Position numbers and translations under genes: made by a program
NCBI RefSeq assembly: GCF_946478785.1
Contig: NZ_CAMLDD010000005.1
Span: 124,001 to 188,000 of the forward strand
Length of the DNA: 64,000 nucleotides
Direction of reading: 5' to 3'
Source: an uncultured Flavobacterium sp.
GTDB taxonomy: Bacteria > Bacteroidota > Bacteroidia > Flavobacteriales > Flavobacteriaceae
The notes under the pieces: model-generated
Told to the model about the DNA's origin: nothing
Database searches by the model: none
Seen by the model: the letters and a program-made list of their open reading frames with translations, nothing else
Shown: piece after piece, positions 1-9,042 of the stretch
Layout: every line of letters begins with the position of its first letter
Numbering within the stretch: the first letter of the stretch is position 1

Positions 1-11
1 CAAATTAGTAA

Positions 12-662
12 TCAGAGTCCTTTTTTAATGTGTAAATAATAATAACAAATATCATTCAAAACGCATTCCTCGCATTTAGGTTTTGGCCTGCATATTTCCC
101 TGCCATGAAACGATATTGCCATACCAATTTCTGACCAAATTTTTTTCGGCAATACTTCCATTAATTGTTTTTCAACCTTATTGCCATCTTTGCTTTCCTG
201 AACAATTCCAATTCTGGGAGCAACCCGTATCACGTGTAAGTCTGTAATAATTCCTTCGGCAGGCTGATGGGTTTCTCTCATGATAACATTAGCAGATTTT
301 CTTCCCAAACCTTTTAAAGCTGTCAATCCATCCATAGTTAAAGGGATATCTTTATCATTCTGAATGGTTTTTGCAATTTCCAGCAGCCATCCTGCTTTGG
401 TGGCATGATTTCGAACCTTGCTTACATACGGCATGAAAGTTTCTGAATCTGCTTTTGACAGACTTTTTAATGTCGGAAATTCATCAAAAAGGGCGGGAGC
501 AATGTTGTTGATATTAGCATCAGAATCCTGAGCCGACAAGACTACCATGACCAACAACTGATACGTGTTCTTATATTCCAAAGGATGTCTCTTTCCTTTG
601 TATTTCTTTAAAATGGGTTTTAAAACGTTTTCCCAATTCTTGTTTTCTTCAAATAGATTCAT
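12..662 (-). CDS. Endonuclease III-like DNA glycosylase (HhH-GPD, 4Fe-4S)
   Basis: A 216-residue protein of normal endonuclease III length. This family excises oxidised pyrimidines and nicks at abasic sites in base excision repair. The LSAQDSD motif lies near residue 42, and the helix-hairpin-helix GLGRKSANVI carries the expected Lys122. The catalytic Asp is Asp141 in the TDLHVIRV motif. Four C-terminal cysteines (191, 197, 200, 206) match the iron-sulfur loop, but the first gap is CX5C rather than the usual CX6C of E. coli Nth. The final residues are Lys-rich. The gene lies 10 bp downstream of the hydrolase gene on the same strand, so the two may be co-transcribed. It could be an Nth paralogue with altered substrate range; the family call is firm. 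Confidence 0.85.
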   Translation of the reverse strand: MNLFEENKNWENVLKPILKKYKGKRHPLEYKNTYQLLVMVVLSAQDSDANINNIAPALFDEFPTLKSLSKADSETFMPYVSKVRNHATKAGWLLEIAKTIQNDKDIPLTMDGLTALKGLGRKSANVIMRETHQPAEGIITDLHVIRVAPRIGIVQESKDGNKVEKQLMEVLPKKIWSEIGMAISFHGREICRPKPKCEECVLNDICYYYLHIKKGL

Positions 663-672
663 CTTTTTAATT

Positions 673-1536
673 TTAAGGTTGAATGAATTCGATAATTTTT
701 TGAATAACAGCCTGATTGCCTAAAATTTTTCGATGTCCCAATCCTTCCGTTAAAAAAAGAGTGCCGTTTTTTAGATGCTTATGTATGTGCACTCCTGCTT
801 TTACAGGAACTTCAGGGTCATTTTTGTCATGGATAACCAAAACAGGAATTTCTAATTCTTTTGCCGCTTTGTAAGCAGAAAAATCATTCATCTTTACCTG
901 ATATTTTGCTTCGAAATAATCACGTAGCCGAATACTAATTTCGGGTTTTAATTTCAATTTAAAAATAAAATCATCCAAAATATCCTGTACAATATCACCA
1001 CTGCCAATCACCACTGCTTTTTTTACAGCCAAACCATTTTTGAGCGCATTCAAAACTGACATTCCACCTAATGAATGACCAATTGCAATTTCAAAGGGAC
1101 CATATTGTTTTTCAATTTCAAGAACAGATTCTATGAACTCAGACATAATCGTAGATTTTCCTTCTGATTTTCCATGAGCCGGAGCGTCAAAACTCACTAC
1201 TGAATAACCATTTTCTAATAAGGTATCGGCTATTTTAAATAACTGTGTGCCTCGACCTGACCAGCCATGAACCAGCAATATTTTTTTATTACTTTTTCCA
1301 TATTCATAAACGGTAATTTTTTTATTGATGGAAGGAATTTGAATCGTTTTTTGAACACTTTCCGAATCCATTTTCAATTCTCTTTTTGGAATTTTATGTT
1401 TTACCGGTGTTGTAAAAAGTTTTGCGGCATATACGGTAACGAGTTTACGGGAAATAAGAGCACATAATTTGGTAGAAAGAAGAATAAATAATGGGATTTT
1501 TAAAGATTTTGTAGGATTAGGTGTTTTTTTTGGCAT
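673..1536 (-). CDS. Alpha/beta hydrolase
   Basis: A 287-residue protein with a complete alpha/beta-hydrolase triad: nucleophile Ser155 in GHSLGG, Asp240 in HDKNDPEVP and His268 in EGLGHRK. An HGWSG oxyanion-region motif sits near residue 90. The N-terminal 45 residues are basic and hydrophobic (IPLFILLSTKLCALISRKL), which could be a membrane anchor or an uncleaved signal. The substrate cannot be deduced; such proteins are often carboxylesterases or lysophospholipase-like. It is transcribed divergently from glgA across a 131-bp gap and is followed closely by the endonuclease gene. I see no link to glycogen or pectin metabolism. Confidence 0.8.
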   Translation of the reverse strand: MPKKTPNPTKSLKIPLFILLSTKLCALISRKLVTVYAAKLFTTPVKHKIPKRELKMDSESVQKTIQIPSINKKITVYEYGKSNKKILLVHGWSGRGTQLFKIADTLLENGYSVVSFDAPAHGKSEGKSTIMSEFIESVLEIEKQYGPFEIAIGHSLGGMSVLNALKNGLAVKKAVVIGSGDIVQDILDDFIFKLKLKPEISIRLRDYFEAKYQVKMNDFSAYKAAKELEIPVLVIHDKNDPEVPVKAGVHIHKHLKNGTLFLTEGLGHRKILGNQAVIQKIIEFIQP

Positions 1537-1667
1537 AATGATAATTTTTATCTGAAGGCTATATTCTATTTATTTTTTCCTAAATTTAAAAAACATAAAA
1601 GTACCACAATTACCAATAGTTTGCGTATAAATTTAGTGGTTTCCCAATTTTAAAATAATAGTTTTAA
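1537..1667. promoter_or_regulatory. Divergent intergenic region, hydrolase / glgA
   Basis: An AT-rich 131-bp gap between the divergent hydrolase and glgA genes must hold both promoters. A TAAATTTA sequence near 1628-1635 resembles the Bacteroidetes -7 box (TAnnTTTG) about 32 bp upstream of the glgA ATG. No CAGGA-type decamers occur here, unlike in the pectin locus. The promoter assignment is weak. Confidence 0.35.
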
Positions 1668-3095
1668 ATGAAAATAGTTCATATCAGTGCAGAATGTTAT
1701 CCAATGGCCAAAGTCGGCGGTTTGGCCGATGTGGTTGGTGCATTGCCAAAATATCAAAAAAATGCAGGTCATGAGGTTAAGGTGATTGTTCCGTGTTATG
1801 ATACAAAGTTTAAAAACGAAAATGTTTTTGAAAATGTATATTCAGGGAATGTCAAATTAGGAAATTTTGATTTTCCTTTCAGTGTTTTAAAAGAAACAAC
1901 TGATAAATTGGGATATGAATTATACCTTATCGAAATCAAAGAATTATTTGATCGTCCCAATGTATATGGTTATGAAGATGATATTGAACGCTTTTTATCC
2001 TTTCAAATCGCAACTTTAGATTGGTTTTTGGCGGAAAATTTTATTCCGGATGTCATCAATTGCCACGATCATCATACAGGATTGATTCCGTTTATGCTTA
2101 AATACAGTTATAAATATGAAATCTTAAGTAATGTAAGAACTGTTATTACCATTCATAATGGACTATATCAAGGTTGGTTCGATTATGATAAAATGAATTA
2201 CCTGCCTGAGTTTGATGTACGCCACGCCGGATTTTTAGAATGGGATAACTCCCTGAATTCATTAGCCGTAGCGGTCAAATGCGCACATGCTGTTACGACT
2301 GTTTCTCCCAGTTATCTGGATGAAATCAATATTTCGGCAAATGGATTAGAATCATTATTCAATAGTGTACGCAGTAAATCCAAAGGAATTCTAAACGGCA
2401 TAGACATCGAAGTCTGGAATCCATTAACAGATAAAATGCTTGAAGAACATTTTTCTATTGAGAATTTTGAAGAGGGAAAACAAAGAAATAAAGAAAAATT
2501 ATGCGAGCGTTTTGACTTAGATCCCACGAAACCATTATTTAGTTTTATTGGACGATTGTTTGATGAAAAAGGAGGTGATCTTTTGCCACAGGCTTCGGCA
2601 ATAGCTTTATCTGAAAACTTTGAAAATATCAATATCTTAATTTTAGGTTCAGGAAATCCGGAGATTGAAACACAATTATTACAATTAAAAGAAGAATACA
2701 AAATAAATTACAATGTTTTTATAGGATATAATGAAGAATTAGCGCACTTGATTTACGCAGGTTCCGATTTTATTTTAATGCCGTCTAGAGTAGAACCTTG
2801 TGGACTAAATCAGATGTATGCTTTGCGTTACGGAACAGTTCCGATTGTAAGAAGAACAGGAGGTCTTCGTGATACTGTAATTGATTTTGGTGACGATGGA
2901 AATGGAGTTTGCCATGATCAGGCTTCGGTGGGCGATGTATGTTATTCAATTAATCGAGCCGTAAAACTCTATGCTGATAATGAGGTATTTAATAACATAA
3001 GAAAAAAAGGAATGGCAATCGACCATTCGTGGGAAAGAGTTTGTCAAGAATATATCGAAATATACAATCAAATAATTCAGAAAAATGAAAACTAA
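1668..3095 (+). CDS. glgA: Glycogen synthase (ADP-glucose type, GT5)
   Basis: Transfers glucose from ADP-glucose to the non-reducing end of an alpha-1,4-glucan in the cytoplasm. The protein has 475 residues, typical for bacterial GlgA. The ADP-glucose-binding motif KVGGLADVVGALPK lies at residues 15-28. The C-terminal half carries the GT-B motifs FIGRLFDEKGGDLL and PSRVEPCGLNQMYALRYGTVPIVR (the latter split here by position around residue 370), containing the conserved Glu of the retaining GT5 family. It is first in a plus-strand block glgA-glgC-glgB-GH31 and overlaps glgC by 11 bp, which suggests translational coupling. Confidence is very high. Confidence 0.97.
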   Translation: MKIVHISAECYPMAKVGGLADVVGALPKYQKNAGHEVKVIVPCYDTKFKNENVFENVYSGNVKLGNFDFPFSVLKETTDKLGYELYLIEIKELFDRPNVYGYEDDIERFLSFQIATLDWFLAENFIPDVINCHDHHTGLIPFMLKYSYKYEILSNVRTVITIHNGLYQGWFDYDKMNYLPEFDVRHAGFLEWDNSLNSLAVAVKCAHAVTTVSPSYLDEINISANGLESLFNSVRSKSKGILNGIDIEVWNPLTDKMLEEHFSIENFEEGKQRNKEKLCERFDLDPTKPLFSFIGRLFDEKGGDLLPQASAIALSENFENINILILGSGNPEIETQLLQLKEEYKINYNVFIGYNEELAHLIYAGSDFILMPSRVEPCGLNQMYALRYGTVPIVRRTGGLRDTVIDFGDDGNGVCHDQASVGDVCYSINRAVKLYADNEVFNNIRKKGMAIDHSWERVCQEYIEIYNQIIQKNEN

Positions 3096-4365
3096 TAAAA
3101 AAGGAGTAGTTGCAATTATTTTAGGAGGCGGTCAGGGATCACGTTTGTATCCGTTAACAGAAACGAGATCGAAACCGGCCGTTCCCATTGGAGGAAAATA
3201 CAGATTAGTAGATATTCCGATATCCAATTGCATCAATTCAGATATTTTTAAAATATTCGTGTTGACTCAGTTCAATTCGGCATCATTAAACGCACACATC
3301 AAAAACACTTTTAATTTTAGTATTTTCAGCGAATCATTTGTTGATATTTTAGCCGCAGAACAGACTCCGGACAACCCAACGTGGTTTCAGGGCACTGCAG
3401 ATGCTGTTCGCCAATGTATGTCACACTTTTTAAAACATGATTTTGAATATGCCTTAATTTTATCAGGTGATCAGTTGTACCAAATGGATTTTAACGAAAT
3501 GCTGGACGCACACATTGCTGCTAATGTGCAAATGTCAATCGCTACTTTACCAGTAAACGCTAAAGACGCCCCAGATTTTGGAATCCTTAAAAGCAATAGT
3601 GAAAGTTGTATTGAAGCTTTTATAGAAAAACCACATACTACACTTTTGCCTGAATGGGAATCTGAGGTTAGTGAAGAAATGCAGGCAAAAGGAAAGATAT
3701 ATTTGGCATCAATGGGGATTTATATCTTCAACCGTCAATTATTAGAAGATTTGATGGCAGATCCGGATACCAAGGATTTTGGAAAAGAAATTATTCCGCA
3801 AGCAGTTGGAAAACACAAAATTCTCAGCTACCAATATGAAGGGTATTGGACAGATATCGGAAATATAGAATCGTTTTTTGAAGCGAATATTGGTTTAACA
3901 GCTGATATTCCTGAATTTAATCTGTTTGATAATGATAATAAGATTTTCACACGTCCAAGGTTATTGCCGCCGTCAAAATTCAGAAATTCAAATATCAATC
4001 AATCTTTAATTTCCGAAGGATCTTTTATTAATGCCAAGGAAATAAAAAGTTCAGTAATTGGTATTCGTTCCCGAATTGGGAACGGAACTGTAATTCAGCA
4101 TTCATATGTAATGGGTAATGATTTTTATCAGGATCTTGATGAAATGAATCAGGATACTATCAACGGTAAAAATCATATCGGAATCGGGGAGAATTGTTTT
4201 ATAAAAAATGCTTTGATTGATAAAAATGTACGTATAGGAAACAATGTTCATATTAATGGAGGCAAGCATTTAGAAAATTTCACAAATGAATTATACAGTA
4301 TAAAAGACGGTATTGTGGTTATCAAAAAAGATGCTATTCTTCCGGATAATTTTCGTATTGATTGA
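3085..4365 (+). CDS. glgC: Glucose-1-phosphate adenylyltransferase
   Basis: Makes ADP-glucose from ATP and glucose 1-phosphate, the committed step of bacterial glycogen synthesis. The protein has 426 residues. The N-terminal nucleotidyltransferase signature is intact: GGGQGSRLYPLTETRSKPA near residue 13, then VPIGGKYRLVDIPISNC. SGDQLYQMDF near residue 130 supplies the metal-binding Asp. EKPHT and YWTDIGNIESFFEAN are conserved sugar-phosphate contacts. The C-terminus is a left-handed beta-helix with hexapeptide-type repeats. The ATG sits inside the last codons of glgA (11-bp overlap). Cytoplasmic; the partner genes glgA and glgB flank it. Confidence 0.97.
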   Translation: MKTNKKGVVAIILGGGQGSRLYPLTETRSKPAVPIGGKYRLVDIPISNCINSDIFKIFVLTQFNSASLNAHIKNTFNFSIFSESFVDILAAEQTPDNPTWFQGTADAVRQCMSHFLKHDFEYALILSGDQLYQMDFNEMLDAHIAANVQMSIATLPVNAKDAPDFGILKSNSESCIEAFIEKPHTTLLPEWESEVSEEMQAKGKIYLASMGIYIFNRQLLEDLMADPDTKDFGKEIIPQAVGKHKILSYQYEGYWTDIGNIESFFEANIGLTADIPEFNLFDNDNKIFTRPRLLPPSKFRNSNINQSLISEGSFINAKEIKSSVIGIRSRIGNGTVIQHSYVMGNDFYQDLDEMNQDTINGKNHIGIGENCFIKNALIDKNVRIGNNVHINGGKHLENFTNELYSIKDGIVVIKKDAILPDNFRID

Positions 4366-4369
4366 TGTT

Positions 4370-4522
4370 TTAGTCCTTAGCAATTAGTTCTTAGTCCCGA
4401 GTGATTAGGAAAGAGTTTTACTTTGAACTAAAAACTAATTATTATGGGCTAACGACTACTAATCAACAAAAAACAACTAATTACTAAGTACTAGGTACTA
4501 ATTACTAAGAACTAAGAACTAA
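4370..4522. repeat. AGTTA/ACTAA-type simple repeat tract between glgC and glgB
   Basis: Almost the whole glgC-glgB gap consists of degenerate copies of ACTAAGAACTAA / TTAGTTCTTAGT words, in both orientations. The tract runs up to the glgB start codon, so it is in the transcript if glgB is read from upstream. No ORF or clear promoter is visible. Similar tracts occur at 39776-39852 and 49094-49232. Confidence 0.75.
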
Positions 4523-4523
4523 T

Positions 4524-6431
4524 ATGTCCAACGTTATTACGCATTCTCTATTTACTGATTTTGATATCGACTTATTCAAAGCAGGGAAACACTTCAAATT
4601 ATACGAAAAGCTCGGTGCACACTTAGTGGAAGTTGATGGAGTAAAAGGCGTTTATTTTGCCGTTTGGGCACCTACAGCGCAATCTGTTTCGGTTGTGGGT
4701 GATTTTAATTATTGGACGCAAGGCGAACATTTGCTTCAGGTGCGTTGGGACTCTTCGGGGATCTGGGAAGGTTTTATTCCGAATTTAACCAAAGGGGCAA
4801 TTTACAAATATAAAATCCAGTCAAATATTGATGGAGTTGTAACAGAAAAAGCAGACCCATTTTCTTTATACTGCGAAAAACCGCCTCATACCGCTTCTGT
4901 AGTTTGGGATCTAGACTATAACTGGAAAGATGAGAACTGGATGAAATCGCGTCAGGAACATAATGCTTTAGACAAGCCTTATTCGGTGTACGAAGTGCAT
5001 TTGGGATCCTGGAAACGTGGCGATCATAATCGGTTTTTAACGTATTTGGAATTGGCTGATGATCTGGTAGCTTATGTTAAAGAAACAGGTTTTACGCATG
5101 TAGAATTTATGCCTATTATGGAATATCCTTATGATCCTTCATGGGGCTATCAATTGGTAGGTTATTTTGCACCGACTTCCCGTTTTGGTAAACCGCAGGA
5201 TTTTATGGTTTTGGTAGATAAGCTGCATCAGGCTGGGATTGGTGTGATTCTGGACTGGGTTCCATCGCATTTTCCCGATGATGCACACGGATTAGGATTT
5301 TTTGACGGCTCGCATTTATATGAACATCCTGACCGCAGAAAAGGCTATCACCCGGATTGGAAAAGTCTTGTTTTTAATTACGGACGTAATGAAGTACGTG
5401 CTTTTTTAATCAGTAATGCTGTATTTTGGCTTCAGCATTATCATGTAGATGGTCTGCGTGTTGACGCTGTTGCTTCGATGTTATATTTAGATTATTCCAG
5501 AAATGAAGGCGAGTGGGAACCTAATATTTATGGTGGAAGGGAAAATCTGGACACCATTAGTTTTCTTAAGGAATTTAATGAAGTTATTTATGCCAATTTT
5601 GATGGAGTTCAGACAATTGCCGAAGAGAGCACTTCGTTTCCAATGGTTTCCAGACCAACATTTACAGGAGGTTTGGGCTTCGGAATGAAATGGATGATGG
5701 GATGGATGCATGATACTTTAAAATACTTCCAAAAAGAAACTGTTTATCGAAAATACCATCAAAATGATTTGACATTTTCAATGACGTATGCTTTTACCGA
5801 AAATTTCATGCTGCCATTCTCACATGATGAAGTAGTCTACGGAAAGCAATCTATTCTGAATAAAATGCCCGGTGACGAATGGCAGAAATTTGCCAATTTA
5901 AGATTGCTTTACGGCTATATGTTCACGCATCCCGGAACAAAATTATTGTTCATGGGAGCTGAATTTGGGCAAAGTGCCGAATGGAATTTTGAAAACAGCC
6001 TGGATTGGCATTTACTGCAATACGATTATCATTCTGGAATTAAAAAAGTGATTACAGATTTGAACCAGTTATACAAATCACAGCCAGCTTTGTATGAAAA
6101 ACAGTTTATCGGAGAAGGTTTTGAATGGATTAATTATTCTGATCATCAAAACGCTGTTTTATCCTATATACGAAAAGGAAATAACCCAGAAGAAAATTTA
6201 ATTATTGTATGTAATTTCACTCCGGTTGTGCGTGAAAACTACAGAATTGGAGTTCCTCAAAAAGGAAAATTGAAAGAAATTTTTAATAGTGATTCACATC
6301 TTTACGGTGGCAGCGGAATAAGTAATTCAGGAGTATTCAATATTGAATCTTCAGCATATGATGGCAGGGATTATTCTGTCGAATTGATTTTGCCTCCATT
6401 AAGTGTTGCTGTTTATTCTTTTGATAAATAA
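4524..6431 (+). CDS. glgB: 1,4-alpha-glucan branching enzyme (GH13, CBM48)
   Basis: Introduces alpha-1,6 branches into glycogen. The protein has 635 residues, shorter than the 728-residue E. coli enzyme because it lacks the extra N-terminal N1 domain; this short form is common. A CBM48 domain spans roughly residues 30-115 (VYFAVWAPTAQSVSVVGDFNYW). The GH13 catalytic barrel follows, with nucleophile Asp in DGLRVDAVASM, acid/base Glu in IAEEST and the third acid in PFSHDEVVYGK. The C-terminal all-beta domain ends in LSVAVYSFDK. It lies 158 bp after glgC, separated by a simple-repeat tract, and 149 bp before the alpha-glucosidase gene. Identification is secure. Confidence 0.97.
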   Translation: MSNVITHSLFTDFDIDLFKAGKHFKLYEKLGAHLVEVDGVKGVYFAVWAPTAQSVSVVGDFNYWTQGEHLLQVRWDSSGIWEGFIPNLTKGAIYKYKIQSNIDGVVTEKADPFSLYCEKPPHTASVVWDLDYNWKDENWMKSRQEHNALDKPYSVYEVHLGSWKRGDHNRFLTYLELADDLVAYVKETGFTHVEFMPIMEYPYDPSWGYQLVGYFAPTSRFGKPQDFMVLVDKLHQAGIGVILDWVPSHFPDDAHGLGFFDGSHLYEHPDRRKGYHPDWKSLVFNYGRNEVRAFLISNAVFWLQHYHVDGLRVDAVASMLYLDYSRNEGEWEPNIYGGRENLDTISFLKEFNEVIYANFDGVQTIAEESTSFPMVSRPTFTGGLGFGMKWMMGWMHDTLKYFQKETVYRKYHQNDLTFSMTYAFTENFMLPFSHDEVVYGKQSILNKMPGDEWQKFANLRLLYGYMFTHPGTKLLFMGAEFGQSAEWNFENSLDWHLLQYDYHSGIKKVITDLNQLYKSQPALYEKQFIGEGFEWINYSDHQNAVLSYIRKGNNPEENLIIVCNFTPVVRENYRIGVPQKGKLKEIFNSDSHLYGGSGISNSGVFNIESSAYDGRDYSVELILPPLSVAVYSFDK

Positions 6432-6580
6432 ATGACTTTTTAGAGTACTGTGATTTATGTTGTTTTTTAGGTTATAAATTACTGAATCATCGATTTTTTG
6501 ACAAGCAATTTATCACTACATCAGAAATAACGTTTTCGTGAATAAAAAAACTGAGTGGGTTTAATTAATATTTTAGCAAT

Positions 6581-8980
6581 ATGATTGTAAATACACAATT
6601 AGAATATAAAGGGGATTTATATCCGTCAAAAATTGTGTCGTTTGAACAACAGGGTGATTCCATTTTTTTCAATACGGACAATAAAGTAATCCTGAAAGTT
6701 ACTGTTCTTAGAGATAGTTTGATTCGGTTTCGATTTACGACTAAGGGCTATTTTAGTAATGATTTTTCATATGCAATAGATAAAAGCCAATTACATGGCT
6801 ATAATTTTCTTGAACTTACAGAAGAAGAAACTTTTTTCGAGATCAGGACCAGTAAGGTAAAATGTAAAATTCAGAAAACAGATCTTCGCTTATCTATTTA
6901 TGATTTAAATGATCTGTTGATTCTGGAAGATGAACTTGGATTTCATTGGGAGGAAAGCTATGAATATGGCGGAAATATTGTAAAAATGAGCAAGTCTTCA
7001 AAAGATGGAGAATGTTTTTATGGCCTTGGTGACAAAGCTACCCAAATGAATTTAAAAGGCAAAAGAGTAGAAAATTTTGCTACCGATCAATACGCTTATC
7101 AAAAAGATCAGGAGCCTTTGTATAAGGTCGTCCCTTTTTATATTGGCTTGCATAATAAACAATCTTACGGTATTTTCTTTGACAATACCTTTAGGACCTT
7201 TTTTGACTTCTGTCAGGAAAGACGAAATGTAACAAGTTTCTGGGCTGAAGGCGGCGAAATGAATTACTATTTTGTTTATGGCCCGCAAATGCAGGATGTG
7301 GTAACGACTTATACCGATTTAACAGGGAAACCGGAATTACCACCTCTTTGGGTCTTGGGATACCATCAGTGTAAATGGAGTTATTATCCTGAAAGCAAAG
7401 TCAAAGAAATCACATCTAAATTCAGGGAATTAAAAATTCCATGCGATGCCATTTATCTGGATATTGATTATATGGAAGGTTTTCGATGTTTTACATGGAA
7501 TAAAAATTACTTTCCTGATCCAAAGAAAATGGTCGCTGAATTAGCCGAAGATGGTTTTAAAACCGTTGTAATCATAGATCCGGGAATCAAAATTGATAAA
7601 GATTACTGGGTTTATAAAGAAGGTTTAGAGAAGGATTATTTTTGCAAAAGAGCCGATGGTCCTTATATGAAAGGAAAAGTCTGGCCAGGAGAATGTAATT
7701 TTCCTGATTATACAAATCCTGTCGTTCGCGAATGGTGGGCTGGATTATTTAAAGAATTAATTTCGGATATTGGTGTAAAAGGTGTTTGGAACGATATGAA
7801 TGAGCCTGCAGTTATGGAGGTTCCCAATAAAACTTTCCCAATGGATGTTCGCCATGATTATGATGGAAACCCTTGCAGTCATAGAAAAGCACACAATATT
7901 TACGGCACTCAGATGGCAAGAGCTACCTATCATGGTGTAAAACGATTTGCTTATCCAAAGCGTCCGTTTGTTATTACGAGATCAGCTTATTCAGGAGCTC
8001 AGCGTTATACATCATCCTGGACAGGAGATAATGTAGCAACCTGGGAACATTTATGGATAGCCAATATCCAGGTGCAGCGTATGTGTATTTCCGGAATGGG
8101 TTTCACAGGTTCAGATATTGGTGGATTTGCGGAACAGCCAACAGGTGAATTATACGCACGCTGGATTCAGCTAGGTGTTTTTCATCCTTTTTGCAGAACA
8201 CATTCATCCGGTGATCACGGAAACCAGGAACCTTGGGCTTTTGATGAGGAAGTAATCAATATTACCAGAAAGTTCGTGAGCTTGCGTTACCAGTTATTGC
8301 CTTATTTGTACACCATGTTCTGGCAATATATCGAAGAAGGAATTCCAATGCTGAAACCTTTAGTTTATTACGATCAGGAGGATACACAAACGCATTATCG
8401 CAACGATGAATTTATATTTGGAAACCAAATATTAGTGTGTCCTATTCTTGAGCCTAATGCTGTTGGAAGAAGAATGTATATTCCAAGAGGGGAGTGGTAT
8501 AACTACTGGACAAATGAATTATCAACTGGCGGCAGGGAAGTATGGATTGACACAAAATTCGATGAGATTCCGCTTTTTGTAAAAGCAGGTGCTATTATTC
8601 CGAAATATCCCGTTCAGCAATATGTGGGAGAGCTTGAATTTGATGAATTGACACTTGATCTATATTTCAAAATTGGAAAAGAACAATCATTTGTATATGA
8701 AGATGCTCAGGATGGTTACGATTATAAAAAAGGCCGTTACAGTTTTTTATCTTTCCGAACTATTGGAAAAGAAAAGGAACTTATTGTTCAGTTGCATAAG
8801 GAAGGCAAATATGATACACCATATAGTAAATACAAAATCAACTTAATTGGACTGCCTTTTAAAATTACTGAAATACAAATTGATAATGAAAAAGTCGAAT
8901 TTGATTCAGTTACTTTAGAAGCAAATCATTTTTTAATTGTTGATAAAGAGTTTAATGAGCTTCATATTAGTGGGGAATAA
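6581..8980 (+). CDS. Alpha-glucosidase, GH31
   Basis: A 799-residue GH31 enzyme, expected to release glucose from alpha-1,4-glucans or related oligosaccharides. An N-terminal beta-sandwich precedes the barrel, which starts near residue 250 (PPLWVLGYHQCKWSYYPES). The retaining nucleophile Asp is in GVWNDMNEPAV near residue 405, and the acid/base Asp is in SSWTGDN near 484. The sequence SAYSGAQRYTSSWTGDN matches alpha-glucosidases well. No signal peptide is visible, so it is probably cytoplasmic, fitting its position behind glgB in a storage-glucan block. GH31 also includes alpha-xylosidases, so glucosidase specificity rests partly on context. A bidirectional terminator follows 11 bp after the stop. 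Confidence 0.9.
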   Translation: MIVNTQLEYKGDLYPSKIVSFEQQGDSIFFNTDNKVILKVTVLRDSLIRFRFTTKGYFSNDFSYAIDKSQLHGYNFLELTEEETFFEIRTSKVKCKIQKTDLRLSIYDLNDLLILEDELGFHWEESYEYGGNIVKMSKSSKDGECFYGLGDKATQMNLKGKRVENFATDQYAYQKDQEPLYKVVPFYIGLHNKQSYGIFFDNTFRTFFDFCQERRNVTSFWAEGGEMNYYFVYGPQMQDVVTTYTDLTGKPELPPLWVLGYHQCKWSYYPESKVKEITSKFRELKIPCDAIYLDIDYMEGFRCFTWNKNYFPDPKKMVAELAEDGFKTVVIIDPGIKIDKDYWVYKEGLEKDYFCKRADGPYMKGKVWPGECNFPDYTNPVVREWWAGLFKELISDIGVKGVWNDMNEPAVMEVPNKTFPMDVRHDYDGNPCSHRKAHNIYGTQMARATYHGVKRFAYPKRPFVITRSAYSGAQRYTSSWTGDNVATWEHLWIANIQVQRMCISGMGFTGSDIGGFAEQPTGELYARWIQLGVFHPFCRTHSSGDHGNQEPWAFDEEVINITRKFVSLRYQLLPYLYTMFWQYIEEGIPMLKPLVYYDQEDTQTHYRNDEFIFGNQILVCPILEPNAVGRRMYIPRGEWYNYWTNELSTGGREVWIDTKFDEIPLFVKAGAIIPKYPVQQYVGELEFDELTLDLYFKIGKEQSFVYEDAQDGYDYKKGRYSFLSFRTIGKEKELIVQLHKEGKYDTPYSKYKINLIGLPFKITEIQIDNEKVEFDSVTLEANHFLIVDKEFNELHISGE

Positions 8981-8991
8981 TTATAATGCCT

Positions 8992-9030
8992 AAACAAAAC
9001 AGCGAAGCTTAAAGCTTCGCTGTTTTGTTT
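8992..9030. terminator. Bidirectional terminator between GH31 and the esterase-GH43 gene
   Basis: A near-perfect 19-bp inverted repeat (arms 8992-9010 and 9012-9030) has core GCGAAGCTT / AAGCTTCGC. It is flanked by A-rich sequence on one side and T-rich on the other, so it can terminate both converging transcripts. It separates the glycogen block from the pectin locus. Confidence 0.9.
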
Positions 9031-9042
9031 GTCCAAAAGAGT

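Noticed and set aside
2312..2701. 129-codon minus-strand frame inside glgA
   Set aside because: Antisense shadow of a conserved gene; composition is low-complexity Ser/Asn.
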